A stretch of DNA of 64,000 nt from Acanthococcus lagerstroemiae (GCA_031841125.1 CM063110.1:20827626-20891625), one strand, 5' to 3'; shown: positions 33,200-44,472, counted from the first letter of the stretch. Numbers and translations: made by a program. Notes: generated from the sequence alone by a model not told the origin.

Positions 33200-34150
33200 C
33201 GGGGTAGGGTATCTCTAGTGAAATGTGAGATTAAGGTACAGGTTGGTAACTTTTCTCGTCTGAAGGTAGCGCTGACTTTTGGGTCCTGTAGTTTGCTAAT
33301 GTCCGGCCTGCAGGCCGAGTTTTGTGCTGGCTTCCATCCGGACTTTTTCGAGTAGATTTTCAGTCCGGTTGCCAGTAGCCTATGATCCGTGTCGCATTCC
33401 GCTCCACTGTGAACTCCTGTCAGGGTTACATTATTGAAGTCACGTTTGTATACCATGATGTAGTCGATCGCGTGCCAGTGTCCAGATCTCGGATGTTTCC
33501 ATGTACCTTTATAGATATCTTTAAGCTTAAACATTGTATGATTGTATCCCCGGGCCGTTCTGAGAGCAGAAGCTCAAGAGTAATTCTCCATTCGTGTTCA
33601 TCTTTCCCTGGCCATGTTTTCCGATTACACCGCTCCATGCTTCGTGATCTTTACCTACCCTGGCGTTAAAGTCACCAAGTACAATCAAGCTCTCACTTGT
33701 AGGTATCTGCGATGATATATCGTTCAGCCTCTCATAGAATTGCTCTTTCTTTTCATCCGTGGCTTGCATTGTAAGGGTATACACACTGACCAGGTTGATA
33801 GGCTTGCTTTTTCCGATCTGCAGTCTGAATGTCATTATTCGTTCATTGATCCCGACTGGCGCCTCGCTGTGTCTTTCTAATATCTTGTTTTTGACTGCAA
33901 ATCCTACTCCATGTTGTCTAGGTAGACCTGGTTCCCGTCCTTTCCAGAAGAAGGTATAATTTTTCTCCTGGATAGTGCCTTCTCCAGAGAGGCGCGTCTC
34001 ACTTGGTGCAGCAATGTCGATATTGAGTCGGCAGAGCGCACGGTCAATAAGAGCTGTATGTCGTTCAGGCCTATTATTTGATCCTCCATCTAGCATGGTT
34101 CTTACGTTCCAGGCTACAAGGAATAAGCGTGATCCTTGGCATATTTTCTT
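33200..34150 (-). pseudogene. LINE apurinic-type endonuclease domain (CFDP2-like, EEP fold)
   Basis: The minus strand encodes, in order, a WNVRTML-like start of the endonuclease fold (near 34125), PSETRLSGEG (usually QETR/SETR), YTFFWKGRE, HGVGFAVKN, VSVYTLTMQ, LIVLGDFNARVG, then a frameshift and TWKHPRSGHWHAIDYIM and CDTDHRLL at about 33480-33370. The catalytic D-F-N and final D-H pairs are visible. No reverse transcriptase follows. Similarity stops near 33210 in a GC-rich segment, so the element is 3'-truncated. The clade is probably RTE or a CR1 relative carrying a CFDP2-type nuclease. Confidence 0.8.
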
Positions 34151-34693
34151 CTCGTTTTTGTGTTTGGATGATTCAGCAATGCACCCCCGCCCCGGAGATC
34201 CGAATGAGGAGTAAGGTATTTTGACTCAGAATTTGAATTCTACACTCGCCATTTTCACGAGATGTTCTTAGGCTGTTTTGGTCTGGTTGAGATGCCAGGT
34301 GGTGACTGCGTGGATTTTGAAGTGAGGAGGCTTGCGCGAAGTTTCCTCGCTCACTGTCACAGGTAGCCTGGGCTGGAACCGGTGGCATAGCAAGCTATGA
34401 CGACGGCTGGCACCTAGATCACTTCTTATGGCTAGGACAGCAGTAGCTCTGTTGACTTGGGCTTGAGACGTTACTGTACTTTGACTACTTGAGTCTTCCA
34501 CTACCGCCTCTAGCATAGGTAACCTGTCTCTGTCCCTATCCGATTTAGTAGGCCTTTCCCCGGCTGCGCTAAGTACTTGCCGTAGCTAAACCCCGTTGCT
34601 CCACCTGACGGCTTGGTGTCCGTCAGGTGGTCAGGGTTTTGGAGGGGAAAAAATTTGGATTTTGGGTGGAAGTTTGGTCGAAAGTGTGGATCT
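34151..34693 (-). other. Region upstream of the endonuclease, weak coding
   Basis: Short minus-strand frames (34173-34516) precede the endonuclease and may be its 5' untranslated region or the remains of a first ORF. An inverted pair CACCTGACGG / CCGTCAGGTG occurs near 34600-34632. Nothing firm can be said. Confidence 0.3.
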
Positions 34694-34999
34694 CAGGGAT
34701 GTACCGATGGGGGGAGGCAGCGAGCAACTTACACCCCCTCCCCGTAGGAATTTTTCCCTCAGCAGTTGGAAAAATTTACCATTTTAGTCAGGCTAGTTGA
34801 GAAAATTCAACCAGTTTAAAAGGTGTTTTTTTTTTTTTTTTGCTTTGATACTTGAGAATTGATTTGAGAAGTTGGGAAAACCCAACAAGTCAAAAAGTTT
34901 TTCTTCTTTTGCTTTGATACTTGGGAATTTTGAGTTTAGTCAATTGCGACTTTCACAGTCTCCCCCCCCCCCTAGGAAAAACTCTTCGATACGTCCCTG
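34694..34999 (-). mobile_element. hAT-type MITE, family A, copy 2 (306 bp)
   Basis: The ends match copies at 4461 and 38134 in reverse orientation (CAGGGATGTACCGATGG...ATACGTCCCTG). It is flanked by a perfect 8-bp duplication GTGGATCT (34686-34693 and 35000-35007). The interior keeps the TTGATACTTGRGAATT and CCAACAAGTCAAA modules. Confidence 0.92.
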
Positions 35000-35009
35000 G
35001 TGGATCTTA

Positions 35010-35185
35010 TACTTCTATTGCCCCTGGATCCGCCAGAAGGGTGCATATCTCTCCAACCGGAGCCCCGACCCCGACCCCTGGAAAGCACCGAACGGCATCG
35101 CTGGAGAACACGCCCCGGCTCACACCATGCTCCCCGGGAACGTGCCCGGTGGAGTCTTTGGCTATAAGTTACCGAGGTTACTAAA
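35010..35185. other. GC-rich island of unknown nature
   Basis: A block clearly richer in C and G than its surroundings. It is open on the plus strand in two frames (including GAPTPTPGKHRTASLENTPR) and also on the minus strand. CCGCCAG at 35026-35032 resembles a splice acceptor, but no donor with good sequence follows. It could be an isolated exon, a promoter island or part of a repeat. Confidence 0.3.
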
Positions 35186-37028
35186 TCCGTTTTTATGATT
35201 ATCTTGACACCATAGTGAAAATTGAGTATAATTTGATTAGCTGAGTTGATGAATGAATGAGAATGGAAAAAACGACCGAGATGGAAGAAATCAATTAACC
35301 TGTTAGGCAGTTTCACGCTCATTGACTTCCTCATGCTTTCTTCGATATGAAATAACGCATTAGGAATCTCGAAGAGGTCCAAGATCCAACAATAACAGGC
35401 GAGTAATCACGAAAGCAAATTAGCTGTCGAATTTTTACACGTTTATCATTAACGCATCTCTTTTACTTTTCGGTTTTTCCTACAAATTCAAATTGTGGTT
35501 TGAGGATTCAGGCATACTTTTAATTATTTTTCACAATAGTTTGACGTTTCTTTCCATTTAGTTAACGTATTACCCGACAAGTATTAATTACAGTTTGTGA
35601 GTTTATGAGCAGACGTGTTTAGCGAATTATGAGTACGATAAACTGATAACTAATCCGATATGCAGAACCGGTAAAAATATTTCTGTAATTACATCTTTAA
35701 TATTCAGAATCGAAATAAACTTGAAAAACTGGTGTTGAACTGCATAATTTCAAACTGCAGTGCATAACTATCGGGAGAGATTCACTGGTCTAGTTACCAG
35801 TTACGCACTCAAAATGTCATCGTGATACTAATCTGTATTCTGTTCAATGGTAGGGAGCCGAGTCTTTCTCATGTACCGTATACTTTACTGTCAGCAACTG
35901 GATGAGAATTTTGGAAAAAGATCTTCCTTCACAGGGTTTCCTTCCGAAATCCTCCAGGTCGTAGCTACGGGAGACGGCTCGACCCGAGTCATTTTCAGAG
36001 TTGGAAAATTTACAACTTCAGATGTTCAGTTGGTAAACTTACGTCACATCTTGAGAGTTTGTATGAGGGCGAGGGAGAGGGCTTGGCAGAAAATCATAGA
36101 AAATGTTTAATTTTTTCACTTCAGTATAGTGGGGAAATGTTTGATTCTCCCCCCCCCCCTCAATAAATTTGCTCTTCGCTATGGCCGTGGCCGTAGCATG
36201 AGAATGGCTCAAGATTGAAGTCAAAAGTAGCGGCAGATACAAGGAGCCATTCTGGATGGGGAAATTGAAATATGTTAGAATAGTTGTAGTCTTATCAATT
36301 CCCTTCTGCTAAGTTTTTAGATAATTTGCTCACGATTGGGGGGGGCAATCCAATAGAGAAAATTTAGCTTGAATTATTACCGAGGTAGATGAAAAAGGAT
36401 ATTCCTTCATTATAACTTAATGTAAGAATATTGGGAGGGGCACGAGCTACCCTGTGCCCCCGACGCTACGCCACTGCACCCTAACGAAGATGATTGAATG
36501 AGCAGATAAGAGAAGGACTTTTAAACGATTTGTACTGCTGACTGTTATCCAACTGACCATGAAGCAGAACTGGTGCGAACAAAAATCTCAGGGGAAACGG
36601 GAAATTTTACTGACAGAAAAGTTCTCAGTTCCCCCTCGTTCCTCAATCTTGCCGACTGGTAATTGAATTTTGCCAAAAATGTTGACTTACAAAGTGGTTG
36701 AAGGGTCTTATTCTCCTCCCTCTAATAGCGCTAACCTTATGCTGAAAATGAAAACGCTTTCCGATTGTGTTGTCAAATTCCTTCAACTTACGGATTCTCG
36801 ATTTAGCGACGATTTTTATAGAATTGGAGCATTTTCAATGTTCATCTTGATACCACATAAATTTTCCCTCGCCGAGGAAGGAGAAGTAATTCTCAAAGCT
36901 AGTTGAGATGATTTCATCTTCAAAGCTCATGTAAAAATCTGCTTAAAGTTTTTCCGAACTACGCTCTCTAAAAAATGTTTCAAAGTTGTTCGTGACTCTC
37001 TTTGGCTCTTTCAGGCTTGATCATGGCT
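35186..37028. other. Intergenic, no supported gene
   Basis: The right half (36440-36480) ends in CCCCGACGCTACGCCACTG, which looks like the terminal inverted repeat of a hAT-type MITE, but the partner end was not found. Open stretches at 35847-36110 and 36670-36906 show no domain. Confidence 0.35.
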
Positions 37029-37036
37029 CTTGCAGA

Positions 37037-37311
37037 CATGGGCGTAGTTAGAACTTTTTCCAGGAGGGGGCAAAAAGCTAGAATTTATGCAGGTGCACGT
37101 CGCTGCTTTGCTATCAGTGTGGCGCCGGTCACACATTTTCGTTGTATAGCGTCTAGGCCTTTAGGCACATTCTATTTTCTGCGAATTTTATTCAGTTGGC
37201 CATATACGAGTAAATATTTGAAAATAATCGGGTGAGCACTGACCCTATTTTTTTTTTTCAAAATCCCCGGGGGTGGATTGCCTCCCTTGCCCCTCGCTGG
37301 CTACGCCTATG
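37037..37311. mobile_element. hAT-type MITE, 275 bp, with perfect 8-bp duplication
   Basis: Ends CATGGGCGTAGTTAG and CTGGCTACGCCTATG are inverted with three mismatches. CTTGCAGA is duplicated (37029-37036 and 37312-37319). A G-rich tract inside the left end and CCCCC-type text near the right end complete the usual pattern of this group. Confidence 0.88.
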
Positions 37312-37319
37312 CTTGCAGA

Positions 37320-37920
37320 CATCAAAACTTGGATAACTCTTGCAGCTGTTTTAGGCTCAGATAAGCCTCTAAAAGACTCCTTAAAACTAAGGCTCTTCTT
37401 CAAAGCTCGCCGCCTGTTCAAGATTATTTGGAATTTTTCATATAATTTTGGAAGACTCCGGGTTAAAACTAATAAAAATTCATTCATCCTTCTTGTCCAA
37501 ACAAGTAGCTACTCTTTAAGACTTTTCCAGACTTTCTTAGGAGTTGCTACAATTGCCAAAGGCTCGATTGAGATTACTCGTTACTCTTCCGGACTTTCCA
37601 AAGGCTGTTTTAACCTCTTCCAAAATTAATAGGTTTTTTCAAGTCTAATATCATGGCTTTTTGAGCTTTTTAAACACTTATTAAAACTTTTCAAGACTCG
37701 TTTAAGATCCTCGAAAATATATTTAAACTTTGTAAGACTCTTCTAGACTTGTTTAAAACTCGCGATGACTCGTGAAGACTCACGCACAGCTATTTTAGGA
37801 TTTTTTGAAACTCTGTCAAGGACTCTAACCAGCTCGTATGAGATTCTGTAAGATGTTGCCGTTTGTGAAGTGTTTTGAATTTTAATATTTCTCTTTAGGA
37901 GGGACAGTTATTCTCATTAT
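37320..37920 (+). repeat. AAGACTC-type cryptic repeat
   Basis: AAGACTC/AAGACTT motifs recur irregularly, mixed with TTTAAAAC. The same texture extends left to about 36900 and reappears at 54210-54510 in a GCN1 intron. Confidence 0.5.
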
Positions 37921-38133
37921 CTTCAAAATTAAAGATGCAGCTCTCCGAGATTCTTCAGGTGAGCCAAATGGAGTGTCTCAGCTACTTTAAAGACTTTTTT
38001 CGTTTGTCTTACTAGCATTCTTCTGAAAAAGTTTTCTTTTGTCGTTATTTCCTGTTGGCTATGAAATCTCTGAATGTTTGCAGTATCACTGGCCAGATGC
38101 ACACTCTCTTTTTCCTGGCCAAAAGGTTTCTGG

Positions 38134-38405
38134 TCGGGACGTACCAAAGAGTTTTTCGGGGGGGGGGGCAAAATTTGTGAACATCCCAACTGACTCAATC
38201 CAAAATTCCCAAATATCAAAGAGAAAAATAAAACCTCTGGCTTGTTGGATTTTTCCAACTTCTTGACTCAATTCCCAAATCAAAACCAAAAAAAAACAAC
38301 TTTTGACTTGTTGGGTTTCCCAACTCCACCTGACTGAAATGGTAAATTTTCCTAACTTCTGAGCTTAAAATTCATACGCCCCCCCCCCTCATCGGTACGT
38401 CCTTG
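38134..38405 (+). mobile_element. hAT-type MITE, family A, copy 3 (272 bp)
   Basis: The left end GGGACGTACCAAAGAG and right end CATCGGTACGTCCTTG match the family. Flanks GTTTCTGG (38126-38133) and GTTACTGG (38406-38413) agree at seven of eight bases, so the duplication is slightly worn. Confidence 0.85.
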
Positions 38406-39059
38406 GTTACTGGATAGCACAGCAACATCCTTTTGAGTACGATGCTATGCAGTTCCATGGACAGTGATATCAGGTTAAAATTTGTTATCAAACTAAATGG
38501 GAAAATCTATTGTAAGCGATGAGAAAGAGCAAAATGAGGAACCTGGAACCGGGGCACAGACTTTGGAGCCGATCACTTTTCCTGGGAAGCTAGATCGTGG
38601 AAAATATTATTGGCGTTAGCCAGAGTCAGTTTTAGAATTTGACTGGAACCGGAATGAGCACCATTTTCTAATTTCGGCTCCGGTCTTAACCCCTGAATCA
38701 GGGTTCTGCCATAGATTAAATTCTCCATGCCTACACAATTTTTTACGCGTAAAATACGTATGTAAAATATGTAGAAAATGATGATGTAGAATATGTAGAA
38801 TATTTTTGAGATTCATTCTTCGCAAGTATTTTTATTACCTATTTATGAAATTTTAAAGCTGAAAAGCTGAAAACTATACCTAACATTACACTCAATTGGT
38901 ATGCGGCTGTGTACCGTGATGGCACATAATATATGGTATAGTACAGAAGTAGAAGAGTTAGGAATGTTTCATTCATAATTCTTTGAGGAACTCATATTTT
39001 CAACTCTCTAGCCATTGCGGACTCTAGAGGAACAATTATAGACAGTGGTGGCCTAGCCA
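38406..39059. other. Intergenic, no gene seen
   Basis: No coding or repeat feature recognised beyond ATGTAGAATATGTAGAATAT simple sequence at 38770-38810. Confidence 0.4.
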
Positions 39060-39064
39060 ACTGG

Positions 39065-39560
39065 AAGCCAGAAAATAATCTTCTACAAGGTCCATTACAC
39101 CAGCCCCCCTCAAAGTGCATTTTGAAAGAGTAAATGGGGACAAAAATTTGTGTACAATTTGCGTGTAATTTGTGTACACCGGTCCTAGAATTTGTCTACG
39201 TTCCCCGCCCTCCTTAGGAACGATTAAAGTTTGGAGGGTTGGAGAAATGCTCCCCAACTTCAGATAGAGGTCTGGAGATGGGGGCAAAATTTTGTGTACA
39301 ATTTGTGTATTTTGTGTACCCTTCCCTTCCTCTCTGTGGACGACACAAGATAGGTAACCTGTTATGTGCTGCCCCCCCCTCGAAGATGAGATAGAGATCC
39401 GGAAATGGCGGCAAAAATTAGCGTACAAATTGTGTAATTTAGTTTGTGTACCCCGCTAATCCCTCTATGGACCATACAATATGAGTTACATGTTACATGT
39501 TAGATGCTGCCCTCCAAGGTGAGATAGGAGTCTGGAGATGGGGGCAAGAATTTGTGAATT
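39065..39560 (-). repeat. GTACACAAATT minisatellite block, left arm
   Basis: On the minus strand a unit of about 150-170 bp is repeated about three times: GGGTACACAAATT..., CAAATTTTTGCCCCCATTTCC, GACCTCTATCTC, then a C-rich tract. The block is the reverse counterpart of 40320-40885. Its outer end (TCTACAAGGTCCATTACACCAGCC) pairs with the outer end of the right block. Confidence 0.75.
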
Positions 39561-39624
39561 ACTGCGAGCTTTCGTTCAAAAAACCCTTCAAAGATAAATC
39601 TGAAAATCAAAAAATTATTTTTGA

Positions 39625-39828
39625 AAACTTATGTTTAGAGTGTAGCGTTGTATGGATGTGAAACTTGGACCATAGGAAAACTAGAAAAGAGAAGGATCGA
39701 AGAAGCTCTTGAAATGTGATGCTATAGGCTGATACTTAATATCAAATGGACGGATAAGGTAAAAAATGAGGAAACACTTAACAGAGTAGCAGAAGAAATA
39801 AATATTTGGAATTGTTTGAAGATGAGGA
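39625..39828 (+). pseudogene. RTE-like LINE C-terminal fragment, type 1
   Basis: With one internal stop and a frame change, the plus strand encodes a LYGCETWT box, RRIEEALEM, CYRLILNIKWTDKV and NEETLNRVAEE. This is the region after the reverse transcriptase palm in one group of RTE-like elements. It stops at about 39828, where another element's C-terminal region begins. Confidence 0.7.
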
Positions 39829-40250
39829 ATGATAAACTAATAACCTACGGAGCACAGTCTCGGACCCTAAACAATAAAATAAAAAGGAAATTAATTACCA
39901 CTCAAAATTCTATGATGTATTCTCTGGTGGGGGTAATGAGAAAAGACCGTTGGAAAATTAAAGATCTTCGAGAAAAACTAAAAGGACTAACAAACTTCAT
40001 CCATGATGCAAGACGAAAAAAATGGGATTGGGTGGGTCACATCAGCAGAGTAAAAGACGAGAGATGGGGATACAAAGTTTTAAACTGGATCTCAGACGGT
40101 AAACGGAAAATAGGGAAACAAAGGGCGAGGTGGAAAGACGACCTGAAAAGATTCTATAAAACTAAATTGTCTAGTAGGATAGCGCAGGACAGGGCCGAAT
40201 GGGCTCGGTTAAGAGAATCCTTTGCCCAAGAGCTGGGCTTGGCATATTAA
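39816..40250 (+). pseudogene. RTE C-terminal region, type 2, open for 144 codons
   Basis: The frame encodes ITYGAQSRTLNNK, QNSMMYSLVGVMRKDRW, a KWDWVGHISR box and DERWGYKVLNW. It continues through GKRKIGKQRARWKDDL and IAQDRAEWARLRESF to a stop at 40250. These are the ordered motifs of the RTE tail, ending where such proteins end. It starts with its own YGAQ-T box although the YGCETWT box of type 1 lies just upstream, so two C-termini sit in tandem. AATAAAGG at about 40297 follows and could be the element's 3' end. Confidence 0.8.
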
Positions 40251-40319
40251 AGTTCAATAGTTGTAATTAGATATGTTGTTGTCAATATTTATGTCAATAA
40301 AGGAATATCATTATCATTA

Positions 40320-40885
40320 TAGAGGTGGATGGGGGGTACACAAATTGCCAGAGGTGGATAAGCAAATTACCCAAAATGTACACAAATTATTACCCCTCTT
40401 CCCGACGCTAAAACTCCACTTTAAAGGGCAGTGTTAATATTGCAATTTCTACATATATTATGTGTTATGTCCTGCCTCCCAGTGTATATGGTCGCTGGGG
40501 TTGGAATGGAGGGTACACAAATTGCCGGAGGTGGATACACAAGTTCCACAAATTTTTGGCTCCATTCCCGGACCTCCAACTCGACTGGGGGGAGGGCGCT
40601 CGCATTTCCCAGCCCACCAAACTTTGATCGTTTATAGTGGGGAAAGGGAGCATACACAAATTCTGGGACCAACGTACACAAATTTTTGCTCCCTATTTTC
40701 AGACCTCCAACTCGACTTTTGGGGATGGCTAGCATCCCCCGAACTTTTATCATTTATAGTGGGGGAAGGGAGCATACACAAATTCTAGGACCAACGTACA
40801 CAAATTACACAAATTATACACAAATTTTTGCCCCCCAATTCCTTCTTCAAGAAACACCGTGGAGGCTGGTGAAATGGACCTTCTT
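40320..40885 (+). repeat. GTACACAAATT minisatellite block, right arm
   Basis: Three to four units of GGGAGCATACACAAATTCTRGGACCAACG, CAAATTTTTGCYCCC and CAGACCTCCAACTCGAC repeat at about 170-190 bp. The block is inverted relative to 39065-39560. The whole 39.06-40.89 kb is thus a large inverted repeat enclosing RTE tails. Confidence 0.75.
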
Positions 40886-41626
40886 CTACAAACTCTAAAA
40901 TTCAGAAATCTCTGAGACCATCAAACTCAGAAAATAATATTCCTAATTGTAATACGTGCAATTGTTTGCGTTGCTCTGATCCAGACCTAACACTTCTCTC
41001 GCGAAATTCAAAAATGCCGCATTCTACTATGTTTCTACATATTTTACATATTCTACATTTACTCTACATAAATTACATACTCTAGATATTCTAAATTTTT
41101 TCTTCAAGAAATGTAGAAAAAAATAATTTACTGTAGAGGTACAACCCTGCGCCTAAACCTCCCTTATTCCCCCTTCTTTGCTCCTTGACCTCTTCCCGCA
41201 TCCATCCAGCTTCCCCCTTACAGAACAAAAAAAAACAAACATATTTTGGCGGGATCAAAAATAACACGGTAACAATGGCCATGAAACTACATACTAACAA
41301 ATAGGCAACTTATATAACACTCAGGTGAAACATATCGCATATTTCGAGTCAAATAAGGAATACTGTACAATCAAAAACCACGATCCACGTACTAGTCTGT
41401 CTGTCGGCATTTGTCAGTTATCAACTTTTGGGAGTAAATTTTCGTCAGCGACTGATTAAATTTTACGCGTATAAACTTCTCGTACTACTTCTAGATCCGC
41501 GTGATGATTAACTTAATTTCTTATTACCTAGTAGCTTACTATGTGGTATCGTGCATGAGTGGCATTTGCTATTCCTAAAATCTATTTGTACTTCTGGGCG
41601 CTTAGAAAGATCTTACCCTTTCGTTC
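40886..41626. other. Intergenic, no gene seen
   Basis: TTCTACATATTTTACATA simple sequence at 41030-41100; otherwise unremarkable. Confidence 0.4.
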
Positions 41627-41938
41627 CCAACGGGACACAATTTGTCCCGCCGGTTTTTGAAAAATTCTACTGGGTTAGAAAACAGTGTATCCAACTGGTA
41701 GAGTACCTATAGAAGCATATCTTAGCTCACTCATGTCTCGGTAGATGGCGTGGTTGTTTCGGAAATAATATTTCTCTGTCTCATTAGTCATTACTCTACC
41801 AGTAGGACATATGTACGCTGTCCCAGGTTTAAATCCTTTTGCTCCCAACGGGACACTTTCGTCCCAACGTTTATGAAAAATTCTACTGGGCCAAATATAC
41901 GTTGAAAACAGTGTTAGTGGTATCCCACTGGTACCAGT

Positions 41939-42627
41939 ACCACTGGTAAGGCGGCTCCAAGGGGAGGTATAACGGACTACCATTTTGATTGCAAGAAATA
42001 AACAAACCTCGTGTTGAGAATGAGAAATCGTATACATACATGCTTTTCTTGCAATCGAAATGGCTTTCCGTTAGACCTAGTGTTGCGATAAATTACAAAA
42101 ATTCATAAGTTACCGTAATTTAACCGTCATTTTTGGGAGAGAGAATTTATGGTAAATAACCCCAACTGAAGGTAATTGGAAAGTTTGATACTTGTACCTA
42201 TAATATGTCTATGGTAAACTTTTTATATTTGGACAGGTGAAAATTTTAAAACTGGTACTTTCTTCTTAATTACTTATCAGTTATCATTATGAGCATTAGC
42301 ACCACCAAACATGAAACATCAGATTCATCATCTTCATCTGAAAACGTGAAAATAAATTAAAAACGCAAACCGGCAGACCCAACCCAGCTGAACAGAAAAT
42401 CCAACATTTTATGAAAAAATTATCACAGTCGACCAAGTTTTGATTTTGGCTTTGTAGTTGTGTAATTATTGGTTATTTTACAGAAATTATGCAATGTTTG
42501 GAAAATTACAATACTGCAAAGTAAGAATGCAGTGTAATTTTACGTAAATTTGCACTGCAAGTTTTGGTAAAATAACGAGTCCTGCAACTCTAGTTATACC
42601 TCCCCTTAGAGTCGCCTTACCGGTGGT
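41939..42627. mobile_element. Foldback element (about 166 bp) carrying a hAT insertion
   Basis: The left arm 41939-41999 is complementary to 42045-42077 plus 42601-42627. The shared text includes GGTAAGGCG, CCCCTT/AAGGGG, TAACGG and TTTCTTGCAAT. The loop is about 45 bases. The right arm is broken exactly where a hAT-type element entered. Removing that insert restores an almost perfect palindrome. Confidence 0.8.
42078..42592. mobile_element. hAT-type non-autonomous element, 515 bp, TAGTGTTGC ends
   Basis: Ends TAGTGTTGC and GCAACTCTA are inverted with one mismatch. Flanks GTTAGACC (42070-42077) and GTTATACC (42593-42600) agree at seven of eight bases. Subterminal TAAATTAC / GTAATTTTAC motifs occur on both sides. 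No transposase is present. Confidence 0.85.
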
Positions 42628-42937
42628 AGCGTAGAGTACCCTACAGATCTACAGAAGCATATCTTAGTTCATTCATGTCTCGCTAGATGGCGTGGTTGTT
42701 ACGAAATTTTTTTTTTACTCTCATTGCACTACCAGTAGGACATACGCTGTCCCAGGTCCACTGGGGGCCCAAAAGGAAGTGAAATTTCTCCGACCTCGGA
42801 TTCGTTTTGTAGGGAGTCTATTCAATAATTTCCATTGAAAAATAATTCAAATTGGAGGAAAGAAAATTGGGAGCGAAAGGGTTAAAATTAGAGGCATTTC
42901 TCTATATTAATTACAATTTGAATGTTTTTCTTTTCAG

Positions 42938-43938
42938 TATCCGGAAAGAAGAGGTTCGGAGATTCACTTGCCCGACACCGTTCCGATGAACGTTCGTACC
43001 AGAGATCTGTTGCTCAGGTTATTGACTTACGATCCAGCCAGAAGATTACATTCGTTGTACACTCTAAAAACAATTGCGTTTTTCAAGAATTACAATTTCA
43101 ACGACGTAGTTGAGAAAAAAGTACGTAATTTTTATTTTAAACAATACAACGAAACGTTAGAAATTTATACAAAATAAAATGAAAAAAATTAACAAAATAA
43201 CAATGATCAACCGGATGATAGTTGTGTTCATTATATTACACATTCTTGCATCATGTTATAGGATATCGAGGTTATTCAGCCTATCAGATTCAAATATACG
43301 TAAACTCAAAATTTTAGAATTACTCTACAGGAACATTGTGAGAGGGGGTAATGTTAAGGGTGATCCAAATTTTAAATTTAATACGCTATCCTAAAACTGT
43401 TCTGCGCTCAGTAAAATCGCGTACTCGAATTGCATTATGAAAATAATAATTTAAATGTTAATAATGTTACAATGATTCCGCGGAAATTTTATAATGTACA
43501 AATGTTCTTTAATATGATATCACATTTTGTATAAAGATTATACAAGTGGAATGTTGAGGTAGTTTACACATTAAATATTTTTATAACGCTTTCGTATAAT
43601 ATTGAACAGAAAATTATAATTAGATTAGTATTCCAACTTATAATTAAAACTTTTTCAAACTACGTTAATATTGACTTAGATAGTTTCTCGGGTGGGTGGT
43701 GATCAAATAATTCTACCAAAATTAATCTAACTTTCCCTTTCGTTTTTCCTGAATTTTAATAAGCAGCGAATACGCAAATGAAGTAAACAAAATATTACAA
43801 AAATCCGCAAATTATAAAGGTATGTTACAAAACTGTGTGCTTTTTCAGATCAACCCTCGAGTGCTGCTGGATCAGTGTCAAACGAGGGCAATTGAAAATT
43901 CAATCGATATGTTTACCGACTTCGATACGGAAAATTGA
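42938..43938 (+). CDS. AGC-type protein kinase, last two exons (S6KL/RSKR-like)
   Basis: Exons 42938-43120 and 43849-43938 join in frame (phase 0, GT-AG, intron 728 bp) and end at TGA 43936-43938. The 90 residues include RDLLLRLLTYDPARRL, the subdomain XI helix with its conserved Arg near the end of a Ser/Thr kinase domain, followed by LKTIAFFKNYNFNDV and a short acidic tail. AGC kinases usually have a GA-x-x-IK-x-H-x-F-F stretch here. The divergent FFKNYNF version, with no hydrophobic motif after it, recalls the S6KL/RSKR (SgK494) kinases. That assignment is an inference from a short segment. The ATP-binding and catalytic exons must lie upstream, but I could not find them in this window. The gene converges on the Josephin gene. 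Confidence 0.6.
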
Positions 43939-44019
43939 AAAAAAAAAAAATGAAGGAATGTTACTCCTCAATATTATGAGCCATAGAGCTCTAGGTAAAT
44001 ATTGAATAATACCTCATTA

Positions 44020-44025
44020 AATAAA
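44020..44025 (+). terminator. Probable polyadenylation signal of the kinase gene
   Basis: AATAAA lies 82 bases after the kinase stop codon, the first such hexamer downstream on this strand. Confidence 0.6.
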
Positions 44026-44472
44026 AAGGAATCCTAAAAACTACAACTTCATGATCTCATGTGCTACTCATTACAGATTACGGGCCACTAGAATTACTTT
44101 TTTTATCAAACTAATGGAAACGTGATCTCACTGTTCTCTCTCCACTGTACCGAGTGATCATTCGTAGAGCCAAGATCTCAGTCTTCATTTAACTAAGATG
44201 GCGCTCAAGCGATAACCGTAGTTACGTTTACCTTTGGCATATGCATATTATACTTCAGCAGGAACTGTATTGGTAACTGTAATCGCATTCAAAACATCGC
44301 TCGACCACGAAGTCTCACTTCAAGTTTTCGACACTCCTGACCGCCAGCCACGAATGGGCGAGGGTAACGCAATCGTTTGATTAAATTTAAATTAAAACGG
44401 TATAATTATGATCGATTTGTTATTCATGTGATTTCACGTTTGCAGGCAGGCTCTTGATGTTGTCGCTGCTTC

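Larger units (their letters stand above)
41627..42757 (+). repeat. Two direct copies of a unit of about 215 bp, the second disrupted
   Basis: Copy 1 (about 41627-41838) and copy 2 (41841-41938 continued at 42628-42757) share CCAACGGGACAC, GAAAAATTCTACTGGG, GTAGAGTACC, AGAAGCATATCTTAG, TAGATGGCGTGGTTGTT, and CCAGTAGGACATA with CGCTGTCCCAGG. Copy 2 is split by a foldback element. The block ends 180 bp before the first visible kinase exon. Confidence 0.75.

Noticed and set aside
36440..36470. Right terminal repeat of a MITE (CGACGCTACGCCACTG)
   Set aside because: The partner end and duplication could not be located, so no element was called.
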